DNA from: Sphingomonas sp. SORGH_AS_0950
GTDB lineage: Bacteria; Pseudomonadota; Alphaproteobacteria; Sphingomonadales; Sphingomonadaceae
Assembly: GCF_030818415.1 (NCBI RefSeq)
Contig: NZ_JAUTAE010000001.1
Coordinates: forward strand, 3,870,001 to 3,934,000
Reading direction: 5' to 3'
DNA length: 64,000 nucleotides
Below, piece after piece: positions 62,352-64,000 of this stretch. Both the position numbers and the translations under genes were made by a program. The notes below the pieces were generated by a model, which was given only the letters and a program-made list of their open reading frames with translations, was not told the origin of the DNA and searched no databases. How positions within the stretch are numbered: the first letter of the stretch is position 1; each line of letters starts with the position of its first letter.

Positions 62352-62929
62352 GGCAGGTCTCCCATCAACTGCTCGCTGGTCACGATCGCCTCGGCCACGT
62401 CGGCGATGCGGCGGTTGGTGGTCATGGCATGGCTGCGCAGCAAGGCATAGGCGGCGGGTTCGTCCAGCCCGCGCCGCCGCATCAGGATCGCCTTGGCCCG
62501 GTCGATCACCTGCCGGTCGGCGAGCGCGGTCCGCGCCTCGGCCAATTCGGTCTGGAGCCGGGAAAAGGCCTGGAAGCGACGAACGGCCAGGTCGAGGATC
62601 GGCTTGATCCGCTGCTTGGCCAGGCCGTCGACGACATAGGCGGACACGCCCGCATCGACCGCCGCCATCGTCGCCTCGGGCTCCGACTGGTCGACGAACA
62701 TCGCGATCGGCCGGTCGAGCGCGCGCGACATGGCGAAGAAATCCTCCAGCACGTCGCGGCTGGGATTTTCGAGGTTGATCAGGACCACCTCGGGCGCGGC
62801 GCGTTCGACCTGCGCGGCCAGCGGCCCGCCGGGGTCGATCACCACCAGATCGGTCAGCCCTGCCTCGCGCAGCCCGTCCGAGATGATCGCCGCGCGCGTG
62901 CTGCTGGTATCGATAATCGCGATCCGCAT
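62348..62929 (-). CDS. nasT: NasT-type ANTAR antiterminator
   Basis: 193 residues. The N-terminal receiver-like domain (about 1-120, RIAIIDTSSTRAAIISDGL) lacks a clear full set of phospho-acceptor residues. The C-terminal ANTAR domain (about 135-190) has LADRQVIDRAKAILMRRRGL and DEPAAYALLRSHAMTTNRRI. It binds paired hexaloop hairpins in RNA and prevents termination. The matching target lies in the narK leader downstream. Confidence 0.94.
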   Translation of the reverse strand: MRIAIIDTSSTRAAIISDGLREAGLTDLVVIDPGGPLAAQVERAAPEVVLINLENPSRDVLEDFFAMSRALDRPIAMFVDQSEPEATMAAVDAGVSAYVVDGLAKQRIKPILDLAVRRFQAFSRLQTELAEARTALADRQVIDRAKAILMRRRGLDEPAAYALLRSHAMTTNRRIADVAEAIVTSEQLMGDLP

Positions 62930-63088
62930 GACGGCTTAGTGCCGCGTCGCCGGGCGTGCGACAAGAGGGGCAGACGCGATCCCGCGGCCACGGGCGAAAG
63001 CCGCTTGCCATCGCATATGTCGGACTATATCGCTGTCATCAATAGCCGGACAAAATCACGGCTTTATCATGGGAGGACGCCAAGCATC

Positions 63089-64000
63089 ATGCGCCAGCCG
63101 CGCCGATTCCGGAGCCTGTGCGCCTTGCGTCCTGCGCTGCTGGGCATGGCCCTGCTTTCGATGCCCATCGATCCCGTCGCCGCACAGGACATGGCCCTGT
63201 CGGGCGATGTGGTGCCCGCCCATGATCCGGTCCTGATCCGCGAAGGCTTGGATTATCATAGCTATTCGACCGGGCAGCGGGACCGGGTGCCGCTGGTCGC
63301 GCGGCGGTCGCGCGATCTGCGGCACTGGACCGCGTTGCCGTCGCCTTTGACTGCCATCCCCGACTGGGCGCTGGCGGCGGTGCCTGGCGCGCGCGAGATG
63401 TGGGCGCCCGACATCGCGCGGGTCGGGGGCCGCTACCGGCTTTATTACTCGGTGTCGCGCTTCGGTCGGCAGCAATCGGTGATCGGGCTGGCGACCTCTG
63501 CCACGCTCGATCCGGCGAGCCCGGCCTATGGCTGGCGCGATGAGGGGCTGGTCGTCGCGTCGAAGGCGGGCGACGCCTATAACGCGATCGATCCCGCCTT
63601 CGCCCGCGACCGGCAGGGGGGCGAGTGGCTGGCCTTTGGCAGCTTCTGGGGCGGCATCCAGCTGATCCGGCTCGACCCGCGCACCGGCAAGGCCATGCCC
63701 GGCGCGGTCCCGAAACCCATCGCACGACGCGGGCCGGGCGAAGGGGCGGGCGGCGCGAATGCGATCGAGGCGCCGTTCATCGTCGATTATGGCGGCTGGT
63801 ACTGGCTGATCGTCTCGTTCGACCTATGCTGTCGCGGCGTGAAGAGCAGCTATCATCTGGCGGTCGGGCGGTCGCGCGCGATCGAGGGGCCCTATGTCGA
63901 CCGCGCCGGGCGCGCGATGCTGGATGGCGGCGGGACGGTGCTGTTGCAGGCGGATGCGGCGGGGCGCGACCGGTTTCGCGGGCCGGGCCATGCCGGTGTC
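63089..64000 (+). CDS. GH43 arabinanase-like glycosidase (3' end outside window)
   Basis: 304 codons seen from ATG 63089 (GGGAGGA at 63071-63077), continuing past the right edge. A signal peptide ending LLSMPIDPVAAQD is followed by a five-bladed propeller. The catalytic residues are Asp in VVPAHDPVLIRE, Asp in AIDPAFARDR and Glu in ANAIEAPFIVDYGGWYW. The segment LIVSFDLCCRGVKSSYHLAV is a hallmark of endo-1,5-alpha-arabinanases. It would act on arabinan side chains of pectin, in keeping with the pectin locus 27 kb away. Confidence 0.9.
   Translation, partial: MRQPRRFRSLCALRPALLGMALLSMPIDPVAAQDMALSGDVVPAHDPVLIREGLDYHSYSTGQRDRVPLVARRSRDLRHWTALPSPLTAIPDWALAAVPGAREMWAPDIARVGGRYRLYYSVSRFGRQQSVIGLATSATLDPASPAYGWRDEGLVVASKAGDAYNAIDPAFARDRQGGEWLAFGSFWGGIQLIRLDPRTGKAMPGAVPKPIARRGPGEGAGGANAIEAPFIVDYGGWYWLIVSFDLCCRGVKSSYHLAVGRSRAIEGPYVDRAGRAMLDGGGTVLLQADAAGRDRFRGPGHAGV

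Noticed and set aside
23868..64000. A duplicated tRNA-Leu 3' end as the far boundary of an island
   Set aside because: I did not find another copy of the tRNA 3' sequence in the window; the island's far end cannot be placed.
1..64000. CRISPR arrays and rRNA genes
   Set aside because: No regularly spaced repeats and no rRNA-like sequence were seen.

Overview
This window is a piece of an alphaproteobacterial chromosome, very probably a Sphingomonas-type member of the Sphingomonadaceae. Support comes from the conserved order ubiB-ubiE / mutM-rpsT-dnaA, the high GC, the TimA/MltA/Smr and rpmH-rnpA-yidD-yidC-yihA housekeeping blocks, three large TonB-dependent receptors (TBDTs), and the GANTC (CcrM-type) sites in front of dnaA. 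No search was run; names come from reading the translated sequences.

Region 1 (1-23.9 kb) is core genome: ubiquinone synthesis (ubiB, ubiE), DNA repair (mutM), ribosomal protein S20, replication initiator dnaA, trpS, murJ, secB, TimA, mltA, Smr, dapE, a glutathione S-transferase, a TBDT, and the yihA-yidC-yidD-rnpA-rpmH cluster with comM. It ends in a tRNA-Leu(CAA). The rnpA frame has no ordinary start codon near its conserved N-terminus and stays open through rpmH.

Region 2 (23.9-28.5 kb) is a mobile-element graveyard directly after the tRNA. It holds an integrase-like N-terminal fragment, two halves of a decayed IS481-type transposase around a truncated IS5-type element, an IS630 element split by a complete IS3-type element with a visible 5-bp target duplication, and a complete IS5 element. 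The IS630 landed in the stop codon of the next gene and kept it a stop.

Region 3 (28.5-41.8 kb) is an accessory pectin/rhamnogalacturonan-oligomer locus. It encodes a GH105 hydrolase, a GntR/FCD regulator, DUF2264 and DUF4861 proteins, a hexuronate-type MFS transporter, KduI and KduD. Next comes a three-gene unit: two exported ferritin-like proteins with incomplete metal-ligand sets and a TBDT. A TTGT-N3-ACAA palindrome recurs in four intergenic positions and may tie the two units into one regulon. This ferritin-like pair plus TBDT is my best candidate for an undescribed system.

Region 4 (42-52 kb) is mixed: an S10 serine peptidase, a ZIP-family metal permease with a Zur-like box upstream, a third TBDT, and a LysR regulator divergent from an SrpA-type catalase-like peroxidase, a cytochrome b561 and an NmrA-type protein.

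Region 5 (52-63 kb) is an assimilatory nitrate/nitrite operon on the minus strand, transcribed nasT-nasS-[leader]-narK-porin-nirB-nirD-nasA-cobA. The leader in front of narK shows two hexaloop hairpins (A1/G4), the second overlapping the 5' arm of an intrinsic terminator, which is the ANTAR antitermination layout expected for NasT. nirB is split by one extra base in a G4 run, either a real loss of nitrite reduction or a sequencing error. The window ends in a GH43 arabinanase gene cut by the right edge.
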